DNA from: VAZQ01 sp036557705
Lineage (GTDB): Bacteria; Pseudomonadota; Alphaproteobacteria; Rhizobiales; Xanthobacteraceae
Assembly: GCA_036557705.1 (NCBI GenBank)
Contig: DATBHB010000156.1
Location: 61,207-125,206, forward strand
Length of the DNA stretch: 64,000 nucleotides
Direction of reading: 5' to 3'
The translations under genes were made by a program, and so were the position numbers. The notes under the pieces were generated by a model. The model had not been told where the DNA came from. It saw nothing but the letters and a program-made list of their open reading frames with translations, and did not search any database. Positions within the stretch are counted from its first letter, which is position 1; every line of letters starts with the position of its first letter. Positions 51,843 through 59,914 of this stretch are shown in pieces.

Positions 51843-52385
51843 ATGAAACGGACCACGATTCTGCTGGCTTCTTGGTGCATCGGCGGGCTTATGTCCGGCG
51901 CATCCGCACAACAACACGCCATCGTAAGCGACTCGGAACTTATGGCAAAACTCAAAGGCGCTGCGCCCGCAAACGTGGTGGATCACGCCACGATTATGAA
52001 CATGGATCACGACGGGAAAATGAAAGTGATCCGGGAGGGCAACAATGGCTGGACGTGCATGGACCCGGGTGGTGCGCCGATGTGTGCCGATAAAGCTGGG
52101 ATGGAGTGGGCTGTGGCGCGGCAAAGCAAAGGCCCCGCTCCGCAAAAGCTGGGTTTCATCTACATGCTCAACGGCGACAACGGCGCCAGCAACACCGACC
52201 CATTTGCCACGAAGGAAACGCCGGATAACAATTGGATCAAAACCGGCGCACACGTGATGATCGTCGGTGCCGAGGCGAAGAATATGGCCCAGGCCTATCC
52301 TCGGGACGCAAAGCCCGATCCGACCAAGCCTTACGTCATGTGGCCCGGGACTCCCTATGAGCACCTGATGCTACCGGTGAAATAA
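51843..52385 (+). CDS. Secreted hypothetical protein
   Basis: The 180-residue protein has a signal peptide (ILLASWCIGGLMSGASAQ). The mature part has VVDHATIMNMDHDGKMKVIREGNNGWTCMDPGGAPMCADKAGMEW, GFIYMLNGDNGASNTDPFA and a C-terminal VMWPGTPYEHLMLPVK. Two Cys flank the DPGGAPM segment and may form a disulphide. I know this pattern from uncharacterised proteobacterial periplasmic proteins but not a function. The ATG at 51843 has AAAGGAGA 8 bases upstream. Confidence 0.78.
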   Translation: MKRTTILLASWCIGGLMSGASAQQHAIVSDSELMAKLKGAAPANVVDHATIMNMDHDGKMKVIREGNNGWTCMDPGGAPMCADKAGMEWAVARQSKGPAPQKLGFIYMLNGDNGASNTDPFATKETPDNNWIKTGAHVMIVGAEAKNMAQAYPRDAKPDPTKPYVMWPGTPYEHLMLPVK

Positions 52386-52513
52386 GGGCGGTTGGGCGGT
52401 AGACCACCGATACATCATCGCAGCTTTGCCGAACCATTCGGGCTGATAGGCCGCTTTTTTCCAACTGAATGGTTCGGTACGTGCGCTTCACCGGCCAAAA
52501 CGGAGGCCCAGCG

Positions 52514-54715
52514 ATGAACAACCAGATTCGTACTGATACACAGCTGACGCGGCGCGAATTCGTCGTGGCGGCGACCGGCCTCACGCTGACGTTGACGCTC
52601 GCGCCCGGGCCGATGCTGCGCGAAGCGATTGCGGATGCGCCGCTCCCGATCAACATCTGGGTCACGATTGCGACCGACGGGACGATCAGCATCGTCTCGC
52701 CGGCCGCAGAACTGGGCCAGGGGACGTTCACCACGCTGCCCGCCGTCTTCGCCGACGAACTCGACGCCGACTGGTCGAAGGTAAAGCCGGTCTATCCGCC
52801 GGTGTGGGACGAGAAGCTATACGGCAATCCGCAATGGAACGGGCTCTTCAACACGACGGCGAGCCGCGCCACCGCTGGTTATTTCAAGCCGATGCGGCTC
52901 GCCGGCGCCCAGGCTCGCCGTGTGCTCATCGAGGCCGCGGCCGAGAGGTGGGGCGTACCGGCGGCGGAGCTGTCGACCGAGCCGAGCATTGTGGTGCACA
53001 AAGCCTCCGGGCGCCGCATGAGCTATGGCGAGATCGCCGGCTTCGCCAAGGTGCTGGCTTCGCTTCCGTCGATCACCGAGGCGGATCTCAAGAAGCCGGA
53101 CGCGTTTCGTTACATCGGCAAGGACGTCGCACGAATCGAATTGCCCACGAAGGTCAACGGCTCGGCGAAATACGGCATCGATTTTCAATTGCCCGGCATG
53201 CTCTATGCCGCCGTGCTGCAATCGCCATACGAGGGCGGCACGCCCCGCCAAGTCGATGATGCGGCCGCACGCAGCGTGGCGGGTGTCGCAGATGTGGTGC
53301 GCCTGCCGGCCGGTGTCGCCGTGCTCGGCAATTCAGTCGAGGCAACGCAGAAGGCGAAAGCAAAACTGAAGGTCGAATGGACCGACGCACCGGCGGGCCG
53401 GGTCGATTCGGAACGCGCGCTCGAAGAATTCGCGAAGATCGCCCGCGACAAGAACCAAACCGGCGCGACCTACACGAACACCGGCGATGTGGAAGCATCG
53501 ATGCGCGGCGCCGCGCGGGTTTTCCGCGGTGAATACCGCACCCGCCTCAATTATCACGCGCAGATGGAGCCGATGAATGCGACCGCGGTGGTCGCGCCCG
53601 ACGGCAAGTCGGCGGAAATCTGGGTCGGCACGCAGAATCCGAGCGGACTGCACAACGATGTGGCGCGGCTCCTTGAGACCGATCGTTCCCGGATCACCTT
53701 CCATCAGCATCTCGTCGGCGGCGGCTATGGCCGCCGCGGCGGTCCGCAGGATGTGGTCCTCGATGCCGTGCGGCTCGCGAAAGCCTCCGGCAAACCCGTC
53801 AAGGTGATCTGGACGCGCGAGGACGACATGGCGGCCGGAAAATTCCGGCCGATGACCGCGCATCATATCGAGGCGGGCGTCGATGCCGCGGGCAAGCTCG
53901 TCGCCTGGCATCACCGCGTGGTCGCCGAGTCGGTGCAGGGCTATCGCGCCCGGCTTGCCGGCACGAAGCCGCCGGAGATGGACCCGATCGTGATGCAGGG
54001 AACGCCGCTGCCGCAATATCCGATCCCCAGCAAGCGGGCCGAGCACGTCATCCAAGTGCTCGGGGTGCGGCTCTCATCGGTGCGCGGCGTCGGCGTATTC
54101 TCGAATGCATTCGCGGTCGAGAGCTTCATCGACGAGTTGGCGAAGGAACTCGGCAAGGACCCGCTCGCGTTCCGGCTCGAACTCTCGCAGGGGCAACCGC
54201 GGGTGCAGGACCTTCTCCAGGCCGTCGCCGAAATGTCGGACTGGAGACGGCCGCGTGACGGCCGCGGGCTCGGGGTCGCGGTTTCGGAAAAGGGCGATAC
54301 CTTCGCCGCCGGCGTTGCTGAAGTTTCCCTCGATCGCGGAAGCGGCCGGATCCGCGTCCACAACATCTGGGCCGCGATCGACGCCGGCATTGCCGTGCAG
54401 CCGAAGAACCTCGCCGCGCAGACCGAGGGCGGCATCGTGTTCGGGCTCGGCCACGTGCTGCGCGAGAAGATCACAATCAAGGACGGCCGCGTGCAGGAAT
54501 CGAATTTCAACGACTACCAGGTCCCGCGCATGGCGGACATGCCGCGCATCGAGGTGCGGGCGCTTTCGACCGATAATCCGCCCACCGGAGTGGGTGAGGA
54601 CGGCGTGCCGCTTGTCGCCGGCGCCGTAGGCAACGCCATTGCTGCGCTTACCGGCGTGCGGCTGCGTGAACTTCCGTTCGACGCCGAGCGGGTGCGCGCC
54701 GCGTTCGGAACCTGA
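52514..54715 (+). CDS. Isoquinoline 1-oxidoreductase beta-like molybdenum hydroxylase (Tat-exported)
   Basis: The 733-residue protein has a twin-arginine signal (LTRREFVVAATGLTLTLTLA) and is of the IorB type of xanthine dehydrogenase family. It includes AELGQGTFTTLPAVFADELD, IELPTKVNGSAKYGIDFQLPG, VGTQNPSGLHNDVARL, VGGGYGRRGG, WTREDDMAAGKFRP and the C-terminal active-site Glu box VGEDGVPLVAGAVGNAI. It should act in the periplasm on N-heterocycles or aldehydes. The small 2Fe-2S partner (IorA) is not adjacent. The ATG at 52514 has GGAGG 7 bases upstream. A 62-base near copy of its 3' end lies at 56067-56128. Confidence 0.88.
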   Translation: MNNQIRTDTQLTRREFVVAATGLTLTLTLAPGPMLREAIADAPLPINIWVTIATDGTISIVSPAAELGQGTFTTLPAVFADELDADWSKVKPVYPPVWDEKLYGNPQWNGLFNTTASRATAGYFKPMRLAGAQARRVLIEAAAERWGVPAAELSTEPSIVVHKASGRRMSYGEIAGFAKVLASLPSITEADLKKPDAFRYIGKDVARIELPTKVNGSAKYGIDFQLPGMLYAAVLQSPYEGGTPRQVDDAAARSVAGVADVVRLPAGVAVLGNSVEATQKAKAKLKVEWTDAPAGRVDSERALEEFAKIARDKNQTGATYTNTGDVEASMRGAARVFRGEYRTRLNYHAQMEPMNATAVVAPDGKSAEIWVGTQNPSGLHNDVARLLETDRSRITFHQHLVGGGYGRRGGPQDVVLDAVRLAKASGKPVKVIWTREDDMAAGKFRPMTAHHIEAGVDAAGKLVAWHHRVVAESVQGYRARLAGTKPPEMDPIVMQGTPLPQYPIPSKRAEHVIQVLGVRLSSVRGVGVFSNAFAVESFIDELAKELGKDPLAFRLELSQGQPRVQDLLQAVAEMSDWRRPRDGRGLGVAVSEKGDTFAAGVAEVSLDRGSGRIRVHNIWAAIDAGIAVQPKNLAAQTEGGIVFGLGHVLREKITIKDGRVQESNFNDYQVPRMADMPRIEVRALSTDNPPTGVGEDGVPLVAGAVGNAIAALTGVRLRELPFDAERVRAAFGT

Positions 54716-54786
54716 TTGCACCGGTCGTACTCTCGGCAATCGATCGTTTTCAGGCTGCGCACGGAACGTGCTACATGTAGCTACAT

Positions 54787-54935
54787 GTAGGGGCAGGTTT
54801 CAAACCCGCCCTATCGCCACAAACACGGACCGCGAGGTGTGCGATCGCGAATAATCCTGCGCGTGGGCGGATAACCCGAACAATATCTCGCGACCGGTGG
54901 CCGCCGAGAGACGGGCGGGTTGAAACCCGCCCTAC
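54787..54935 (+). repeat. Composite palindromic repeat, family A copy 2
   Basis: It is bounded by GTAGGGGCAGGTTTCAAACC at 54787 and GGGCGGGTTGAAACCCGCCC ending at 54935. The inside matches, inverted, the inside of 14224-14481 (GCGATCGCGAATAATCCTGC). Just before it, the palindrome CTACATGTAG is repeated in tandem (54771-54790). No other feature between the hydroxylase and the hydrolase. Confidence 0.8.
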
Positions 54936-54977
54936 AAGTCTCCAAATTTATGCGCTGCCTCGCGAAAGAGGGTCCTG

Positions 54978-55961
54978 TTATCGGTTCGACTTCAATATTG
55001 TGCGCATAAATGCGGTAACGGCCTCCTTGGCGTGCTGTGTAGCTTCCGGATCGTAACCCATATGGGGGCCGTGGGCCACGCACGGGTCCTTGTAGGTGAA
55101 CGGCTCGCCGGTTGCAGCGTCCATGAGGCTCCCCCTCGGCTCCTCCTTGATTGTGCAGTTTCGCACGCTCTCGGACTTTGGTGACGCGGCAGCGGGCCTC
55201 GCGCCAAGGGGATTGTCAAAGCTGTGCGGCGCGTTCGGGTACTCGGTCAACACAACATCGTGCCCGGCCGCCTTCAGCCGCTCAACATACGGTTTGCATC
55301 GGCCGATTGGGTTGTAGTCGTCGGGAGTGCCGCCGAAGATGCGGATCGGACGATCGACGACCTCGGTGTCGGACAGGAACGTGGTAGCGCAGTCCGGATA
55401 AAACGGCACATAGGCGGCGAACTGAATGCCCGATTTGTTCCACAGCTCGTGGAAGCGCTTGACGCTCGCGTAAAGGGCAGCCTGCCCACCGCGAGAGAAT
55501 CCCATGAGAGCAACGCGCTGCGAATCCACTCTTGGATGTTGAGCCAGGACGTCGAGCGCCCGATAAATGTCCAGGATGAAGTTCAGCCTTCCCAGCAGGG
55601 CTTGGTTGGTGCTCACTTGGGTCAGACCGCGGCCGGTGAACCCATCCAGCGCAAAAGTCGAGATGCCCATGGCGTTGAATTCCCTGGACCACATCTCGAT
55701 GTTGGCGCCCATGCCGCCGGAGCCGTGCTGGAGCACGACAACTGGCAGCCGGCCCGAGCCCTGGGCGATCCGGAGCTGTCCCGACGTAAGCGTCTCCTTG
55801 CCGTTCGAATCGCCGGTCAGGAACTGCTTGTCCGAGAGCGTAAGCGTGTGAATCGCATGCATTTCAGTCCGTGCCGCAAGGTCGCCGGCCGAAACCCCCG
55901 CGGCCCATAGAGGAGACACGAGCCAGAGTAGAATCATACCGAAGGTCACCAGTCGGGCCAT
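54978..55961 (-). CDS. Secreted dienelactone hydrolase-like alpha/beta hydrolase
   Basis: The 327-residue protein has a signal peptide (LVTFGMILLWLVSPLWAAG) and an alpha/beta-hydrolase fold of the dienelactone hydrolase branch. VVLQHGSGGMGANIEMWSREF is the oxyanion region, ALMGFSRGGQAALYAS the nucleophile elbow (GFSRGG), and TEYPNAPHSFDNP holds the catalytic His. Cys residues in the C-terminal part (VRNCTIKEEPRG, KDPCVAHG) may form a disulphide. The substrate is unknown. The ATG at 55961 has AAGGAG 8 bases upstream. It lies between two copies of an IorB 3' end. Confidence 0.82.
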   Translation of the reverse strand: MARLVTFGMILLWLVSPLWAAGVSAGDLAARTEMHAIHTLTLSDKQFLTGDSNGKETLTSGQLRIAQGSGRLPVVVLQHGSGGMGANIEMWSREFNAMGISTFALDGFTGRGLTQVSTNQALLGRLNFILDIYRALDVLAQHPRVDSQRVALMGFSRGGQAALYASVKRFHELWNKSGIQFAAYVPFYPDCATTFLSDTEVVDRPIRIFGGTPDDYNPIGRCKPYVERLKAAGHDVVLTEYPNAPHSFDNPLGARPAAASPKSESVRNCTIKEEPRGSLMDAATGEPFTYKDPCVAHGPHMGYDPEATQHAKEAVTAFMRTILKSNR

Positions 55962-56066
55962 TGCGGTTGCTCCTTGCTTCGAATGCTTGAGCAAAAAGAT
56001 ACTACTGCGAAGGCACTGGCAATAGCCTCTCACCAAGCAGTATCCGGCCTCGACCGGCGAAAACAT

Positions 56067-56128
56067 GCGTGCGGCTGCGCGAACTTGCCTTCGACGCCGA
56101 GCGGGTGCGCGCCGCGCTTGGAGCCTGA
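56067..56128 (+). pseudogene. 3'-end fragment of a second IorB-type gene
   Basis: The bases translate to VRLRELAFDAERVRAALGA and a TGA. They match the last codons of the 52514-54715 gene (VRLRELPFDAERVRAAFGT, TGA) at about nine bases in ten, including bases just after the stop (TGATTGCAC). No upstream part of the gene is present. It is a leftover of a duplicated or recombined copy. The LysR stop codon on the other strand begins 6 bases beyond it. Confidence 0.75.
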
Positions 56129-56133
56129 TTGCA

Positions 56134-57063
56134 CTAACCTGTCGACGCCGAGGCACGCGTTATCGGGAAAATTTCTCGAACGTAGTCGGCGAGCATCTCG
56201 CAATAAGCTATGGCGTATCGCGGCCGTGGACGCTGCTTATTCCACAAAATGACCATCGGCGTGCGCACCGGGCGTCCGCGATAAGTCACCGCAACAATTC
56301 GCACATCATAGTGACGCGTTTGCAATTGGGACGGAATGATCGCGATCCCGTGCCCGGCTTCAGCCAACGCCAGCAAGGTCTGTGGAGTGCGGCTTTCGAT
56401 GAAAATGTTTGGCTTTAGCTGCGCGAGTCGGCAGGCGGCATCGAACGCCCTGCGGAACACGAAACTCGAATCGAGCAGCAGCAGGGGACGAGATGCCAAG
56501 CGGCTGATGTCGATGCTGTGACCCTTGCCGAGGACAAGCGACGGCCTGGATGCCGCAAGCAAATCAACCCATTGCAACCGGAGCGAGCCGAAGCGCTCAT
56601 CGTCAGGCGCTAGAATGGGAGCCAGATTCTGGCCGAGGTGAATTTCGTGACGTTCCAGCATCGTCATCGTCTCGCGCCCGGCAGCCTCGATCAGCTTCAC
56701 CTGGACGTTGGGATAATGTTGGGCGTAGCGATGCAAGAACTTCGCCAGGACGCTTTCGATGTGCTGTGGCGAGGCGCCGATCTTGAGCACACCGCTGTCG
56801 CCACGGCGCAAGAGCTGAGCCCGCTCTCCGACGGCGCTTGCATAGTTTAACAAACCGCGGCAATCGGCGAGCAGTTGCTCGCCCGCGCTGGTCAGCGACA
56901 GTCGGCGGCCGACACGGTCGAACAGTTTAAGACCGAGTTCGCGTTCAAGGTCGCCGATTTGCCGGGATAGCGCAGGCTGAGCGATGCGCAGGTGCAGCGC
57001 CGCCTTGGAGACCGTGCCGAGTTCGGCCACCGTCACGAAAGTCCGCGTGTGCCGAAGGTCCAT
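56134..57063 (-). CDS. LysR family transcriptional regulator
   Basis: The 309-residue protein has an N-terminal winged helix (DLRHTRTFVTVAELGTVSKAALHLRIAQPALSRQIGDLERELGLKLFDRVGRRLSLT), which is the complete LysR signature. An effector domain follows (GVLKIGASPQHIESVLAKFL onward). The ATG at 57063 is preferred because it gives the canonical N terminus; a longer open frame upstream has no domain. It is divergent from the Bug receptor gene at 57196, which it probably controls. A T-N11-A inverted repeat lies 13 bases before its start. Confidence 0.92.
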   Translation of the reverse strand: MDLRHTRTFVTVAELGTVSKAALHLRIAQPALSRQIGDLERELGLKLFDRVGRRLSLTSAGEQLLADCRGLLNYASAVGERAQLLRRGDSGVLKIGASPQHIESVLAKFLHRYAQHYPNVQVKLIEAAGRETMTMLERHEIHLGQNLAPILAPDDERFGSLRLQWVDLLAASRPSLVLGKGHSIDISRLASRPLLLLDSSFVFRRAFDAACRLAQLKPNIFIESRTPQTLLALAEAGHGIAIIPSQLQTRHYDVRIVAVTYRGRPVRTPMVILWNKQRPRPRYAIAYCEMLADYVREIFPITRASASTG

Positions 57064-57075
57064 GCTGTTTTGCTT

Positions 57076-57090
57076 ATGCCGAAGTGGCAT
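57076..57090. promoter_or_regulatory. LysR-type binding site candidate
   Basis: ATGCC-GAAGT-GGCAT is a perfect inverted repeat that contains the T-N11-A pattern (T57077, A57089) recognised by LysR-type regulators. It sits between lysR and the Bug gene, close to the lysR start as expected for autoregulation. A second inverted pair, TTGACG (57114-57119) and CGTCAA (57135-57140), is nearer the middle of the divergent region and may contain -35 elements. Confidence 0.5.
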
Positions 57091-57195
57091 GAAGTTCCAG
57101 AGATATTCTGTATTTGACGCATCGATGCTTCTGTCGTCAAACCTCGGCCGTGACCGCTTTGCGCGGAGAGCCACCCCGACAAAAAGGAGGGCACA

Positions 57196-58164
57196 ATGCG
57201 GACCTGCCTGATGCTGTTGGCGATAATCGGAATTGGCTTGCAGCCGGCCGCCGCGGCCGCCGCGCCAACTTGGCCCACCGAAACCGTGCGCGTCGTCGTT
57301 CCTTACGGCGCAGGCAGCGCCACCGACATCGTGCCGCGCGTGGTGTTCGAGCAATTGGCGCCGCAGCTTGGCCAGACGGTGGTCGTCGAGAATCGTCCCG
57401 GCGCGGGCGGCACCGTCGGCGCAGGCTTTGTCGCAACCGCGAAACCGGACGGCTATACGCTGCTGGTAAATTCGTCGGCTCATACCATCGCCCCCGCGCT
57501 TTATCGCAAGCTGAGCTACGACCCGGCGCGCGACTTCGCGGCCGTCATCCCGCTGGGCATTTCACCGAACGTGCTGGTGGTCTCACCGGCCAAGGGGTTC
57601 AAGACGGTCGGCGACCTCGTCGCCGCCGCCAAGGCCAAGCCGGGGGGGCTGACCCTCGCGTCGGTCGGCGTCGGGAGTGCGACACATTTGAGCGGCGAGC
57701 GGTTCTGCTTCAGCGCCGGCGTGGCGGCGGTTCATGTCCCCTTCAAAGGCGGCGCCGAAGCCATGGCGGAGGTGATGGCGGGGCGCGTCGACTTCTTCTT
57801 CGGGCCGGTCGGCCTCGTTTTGCCGCAGGTACGGGCGGGCAAGCTCACCCCGCTTGTTGTCAGCGGTGCCGAGCGCGCCGCCGCGCTGCCGAACGTGCCG
57901 ACGACGAGCGAGGCCGGTTTCGCCAACGCCGAATATCCGATCTGGTTCGGTTTATTCGCTCCCGCGAAGACGCCCTCGGCCGTTCTCGACTCGCTGCACG
58001 ACGAGACGCTGAGAGCGCTGCAAGTCAGTAGGGTGCGGGACAAGCTGTCCGCCCTTGGGGTCGATCCGTTGGTGATGACACGGGCCGATTTCGCCACGTA
58101 TGTCAAAAAACAATTCGTCCTCAACGCGGCCCTGGTTAAGGCGATCGGCCTAAAGCCCGAGTGA
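57196..58164 (+). CDS. Bug/TctC family periplasmic receptor
   Basis: The 322-residue protein has a signal peptide (MLLAIIGIGLQPAAAAAA). Bug-family blocks are TWPTETVRVVVPYGAGSATDIVPR, VVENRPGAGGTVGAGFVA, SSAHTIAPALYRKLSYDP and VPTTSEAGFANAEYPIW. It binds small carboxylates or aromatics for TctAB-type transport or signalling. No tctAB genes are next to it, so it probably serves a remote permease. The ATG at 57196 has AAGGAGG 5 bases upstream. The divergent LysR gene is the probable regulator. Confidence 0.9.
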   Translation: MRTCLMLLAIIGIGLQPAAAAAAPTWPTETVRVVVPYGAGSATDIVPRVVFEQLAPQLGQTVVVENRPGAGGTVGAGFVATAKPDGYTLLVNSSAHTIAPALYRKLSYDPARDFAAVIPLGISPNVLVVSPAKGFKTVGDLVAAAKAKPGGLTLASVGVGSATHLSGERFCFSAGVAAVHVPFKGGAEAMAEVMAGRVDFFFGPVGLVLPQVRAGKLTPLVVSGAERAAALPNVPTTSEAGFANAEYPIWFGLFAPAKTPSAVLDSLHDETLRALQVSRVRDKLSALGVDPLVMTRADFATYVKKQFVLNAALVKAIGLKPE

Positions 58165-58176
58165 CAACGAAATCCC

Positions 58177-58199
58177 GTGATGTAGGACCCACAGGACAC
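58177..58199 (+). repeat. 23-base direct repeat with 59631-59653
   Basis: GTGATGTAGGACCCACAGGA followed by CAC occurs identically at 58177-58199 and at 59631-59653. At the second site it is coding (VSCGSYIT, minus strand) in the binding-protein gene. Here it adjoins the truncated end of a PIN-domain gene, so it marks a recombination joint. Confidence 0.8.
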
Positions 58200-58264
58200 G
58201 CTCCGGCTGTGGGATTGAGCAGCGCGCTTACCAGCACGCCGGTGTCGAGCACCCCTTTAGGCAT
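58200..58264 (-). pseudogene. Truncated PIN-domain (VapC-like) toxin
   Basis: From ATG 58264 the minus strand reads PKGVLDTGVLVSALLNPTAG, the start of a PIN-domain RNase (VLDTGVLVSALLNP with the first catalytic Asp). It then breaks at 58200, where the 23-base copy of another gene begins. The rest of the toxin (about 110 residues) is missing. The start overlaps the stop of the upstream antitoxin-like gene, the normal arrangement for a toxin-antitoxin pair. Confidence 0.65.
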
Positions 58265-58553
58265 GACGCTGGCGACGCATCATCCTGATCTCTTCGGCAA
58301 TCTCCTCTTCTTCTTTTTTGATGTCCTCTGGAGTGCGCCGTTGCGCTTGCGGGTTGAGAGTTCGCATGCGTGCAAAGAGCCGCTCGATTCGGCCCCACGC
58401 GCGCTCCCGCGCAGCCTCCTCTTCGTGCTCCGAACGAGGTCTAGAACGCATATATTGCGACTCGATCTCAAGCCCGGCGCTCAGAAGCTCTTCCTGGGCC
58501 TCCTTCGGCCAAGTTTGCGCGCGTTCCAGCAATTCCTTCAGCTTGTCTACCAT
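58257..58553 (-). CDS. Antitoxin-like small helical protein
   Basis: The 98-residue protein starts VDKLKELLERAQTWPKEAQEELLSAGLEIESQYM and continues with a highly charged helix (EEAARERAWGRIERLFARM, KKEEEEIAEEI). The WPKEAQEELLxAxLEIE pattern resembles small antitoxins paired with PIN or RelE toxins. The overlapping PIN-domain remnant downstream supports this. The ATG at 58553 has GAGG 5 bases upstream; a start 33 bases earlier is in frame. With the toxin destroyed it is a relic or orphan antitoxin. Confidence 0.6.
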   Translation of the reverse strand: MVDKLKELLERAQTWPKEAQEELLSAGLEIESQYMRSRPRSEHEEEAARERAWGRIERLFARMRTLNPQAQRRTPEDIKKEEEEIAEEIRMMRRQRHA

Positions 58554-58664
58554 ACCAGCCTCATAACGTGGTCGGCCGCGTCCCAATCAGTATACCGCAA
58601 CTCGCTGCACAGCGGGCCCTGTCGGACGAGCGGCTCGTCGGGTTCTGCAAGGACCGGGATGCAT

Positions 58665-58788
58665 GTAGGGGCGGGTTTCAAACCCGCCCTCGCAGCACAA
58701 ACACCGACGGCGCGGTTGCGCATCTATTGCTCCCGGTCAGCGCGACCGGCTTCCGCCGAAACAAAGCGGGTTTGAAACCCGCCCCTAC
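58665..58788 (+). repeat. Composite palindromic repeat, family A copy 3
   Basis: The ends are GTAGGGGCGGGTTTCAAACC at 58665 and GCGGGTTTGAAACCCGCCCC with CTAC ending at 58788. Short flanks are shared with the other copies (GCACAAACACCGACGG inside; AAGTCTC and GATGCCTCGC after it, as at 54936-54962). It fills the gap upstream of the antitoxin and before the binding-protein gene end. Confidence 0.78.
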
Positions 58789-58834
58789 AAGTCTCCTGAT
58801 GTGTGCGATGCCTCGCTAACTGCTCCGATCGTCT

Positions 58835-59824
58835 TCAAAAACGGAATTCTTCCCCGCGTTTTCGGCCTTGAAAAGTGCCGGCGAAGAGATCGTCGAAGGA
58901 GAATTTTTCCTTGCTTAAGCCGTCTGCTCGGCAATACCCGGCAAGCACATCGAGGTTGTGCACATTGCGGTCCGTTCTTCCATATTCCCAAGGATCGCTG
59001 CCGACGATCCTTTCCTGTTCTTCCCAGGCTTCCCGATACCAGACCAAGGGGGCAATGCGTGGATTCTCCATCCGCTTCATCGCCAGCGATTTCGCCTGAT
59101 TGAAGGCATGGTACATGTTGATCGGGACCCACGGGTACCGGTCGACGATTTCCTGCTTTATGCCAAGCACATGCATGATCGGAAAGATGCCCGTCTTGTT
59201 CCAATAGGCGATCTCTTCCTCCTTGTAACTTGGAAACAAGCGGTCCACGCGCGGGTCCTTTTGCACCAGCGGTTTGATCAGGTCGGGATGGAGCAAGGCG
59301 TCAAGCTCGCCTCGGGCGAGCTGGCCTTCGACCGTTTCCTCATTGCCAAGTCTGGCGATCCGGCGTCCGGGAGGCGGCGTAAACTCGATTGTCTCGTCAA
59401 GCTCGCAGACCCACTCGATCGAATTCGCGGGCACGCCGTACTCGCTTTCAAGAATGCCGCGCATCCAGACGATGGCGGTGGCCTGGAATTGCTTTAATCC
59501 AATGCGCTTGCCGATCAGGTCCTTGGGCGCCTTGATGCCCTTGCCCGTGTTGATGAACATGAAGCCATGGCGAAACCGTCGGTGAAGAAAAACCGGGATT
59601 GCGGTTGCCGGAAATCCGCGGTCGCGGGCGGTGATGTAGGACCCACAGGACACCTCGGCCATGTCGAATTCCAGCCCGCGCAGGAAACGCCAATGCCGCG
59701 TCGTCGAGTCCATGGCGGTCAGCACGGTGAGATCAATGCCGTCGGGTACGACAGCGCCTTCCTTCAGGGGCCTCGTGATCTCGTAGTCGCCGCAAGCAAG
59801 CGTCAGCGGGATGCGCCTCGACAA
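58835..59824 (-). CDS. Binding protein-like member of the 4,5-dihydroxyphthalate decarboxylase family
   Basis: The 329-residue protein reads IPLTLACGDYEITRPLKEGAVVPDGIDLTVL, EFDMAEVSCGSYITARDRGFPATAIPVFLHRRFRHG and LKQFQATAIVWMRGILESEYGVP. This matches proteins annotated as 4,5-dihydroxyphthalate decarboxylase or ABC substrate-binding relatives (periplasmic-binding-protein fold). No signal peptide is seen, which speaks for a cytoplasmic enzyme-like role. The TTG at 59824 has GGGAGG 6 bases upstream and gives the normal N terminus. Whether it decarboxylates an aromatic acid is not decided by sequence. Confidence 0.8.
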   Translation of the reverse strand: MSRRIPLTLACGDYEITRPLKEGAVVPDGIDLTVLTAMDSTTRHWRFLRGLEFDMAEVSCGSYITARDRGFPATAIPVFLHRRFRHGFMFINTGKGIKAPKDLIGKRIGLKQFQATAIVWMRGILESEYGVPANSIEWVCELDETIEFTPPPGRRIARLGNEETVEGQLARGELDALLHPDLIKPLVQKDPRVDRLFPSYKEEEIAYWNKTGIFPIMHVLGIKQEIVDRYPWVPINMYHAFNQAKSLAMKRMENPRIAPLVWYREAWEEQERIVGSDPWEYGRTDRNVHNLDVLAGYCRADGLSKEKFSFDDLFAGTFQGRKRGEEFRF

Positions 59825-59914
59825 TTTAGCCTCCCTTTAACTTGGCCGAAGAGACCACGCCGCTACTGCGCTGTTTTGAAATGGCGCAAATCCGGCGGCG
59901 AAGACCATTTCGGA

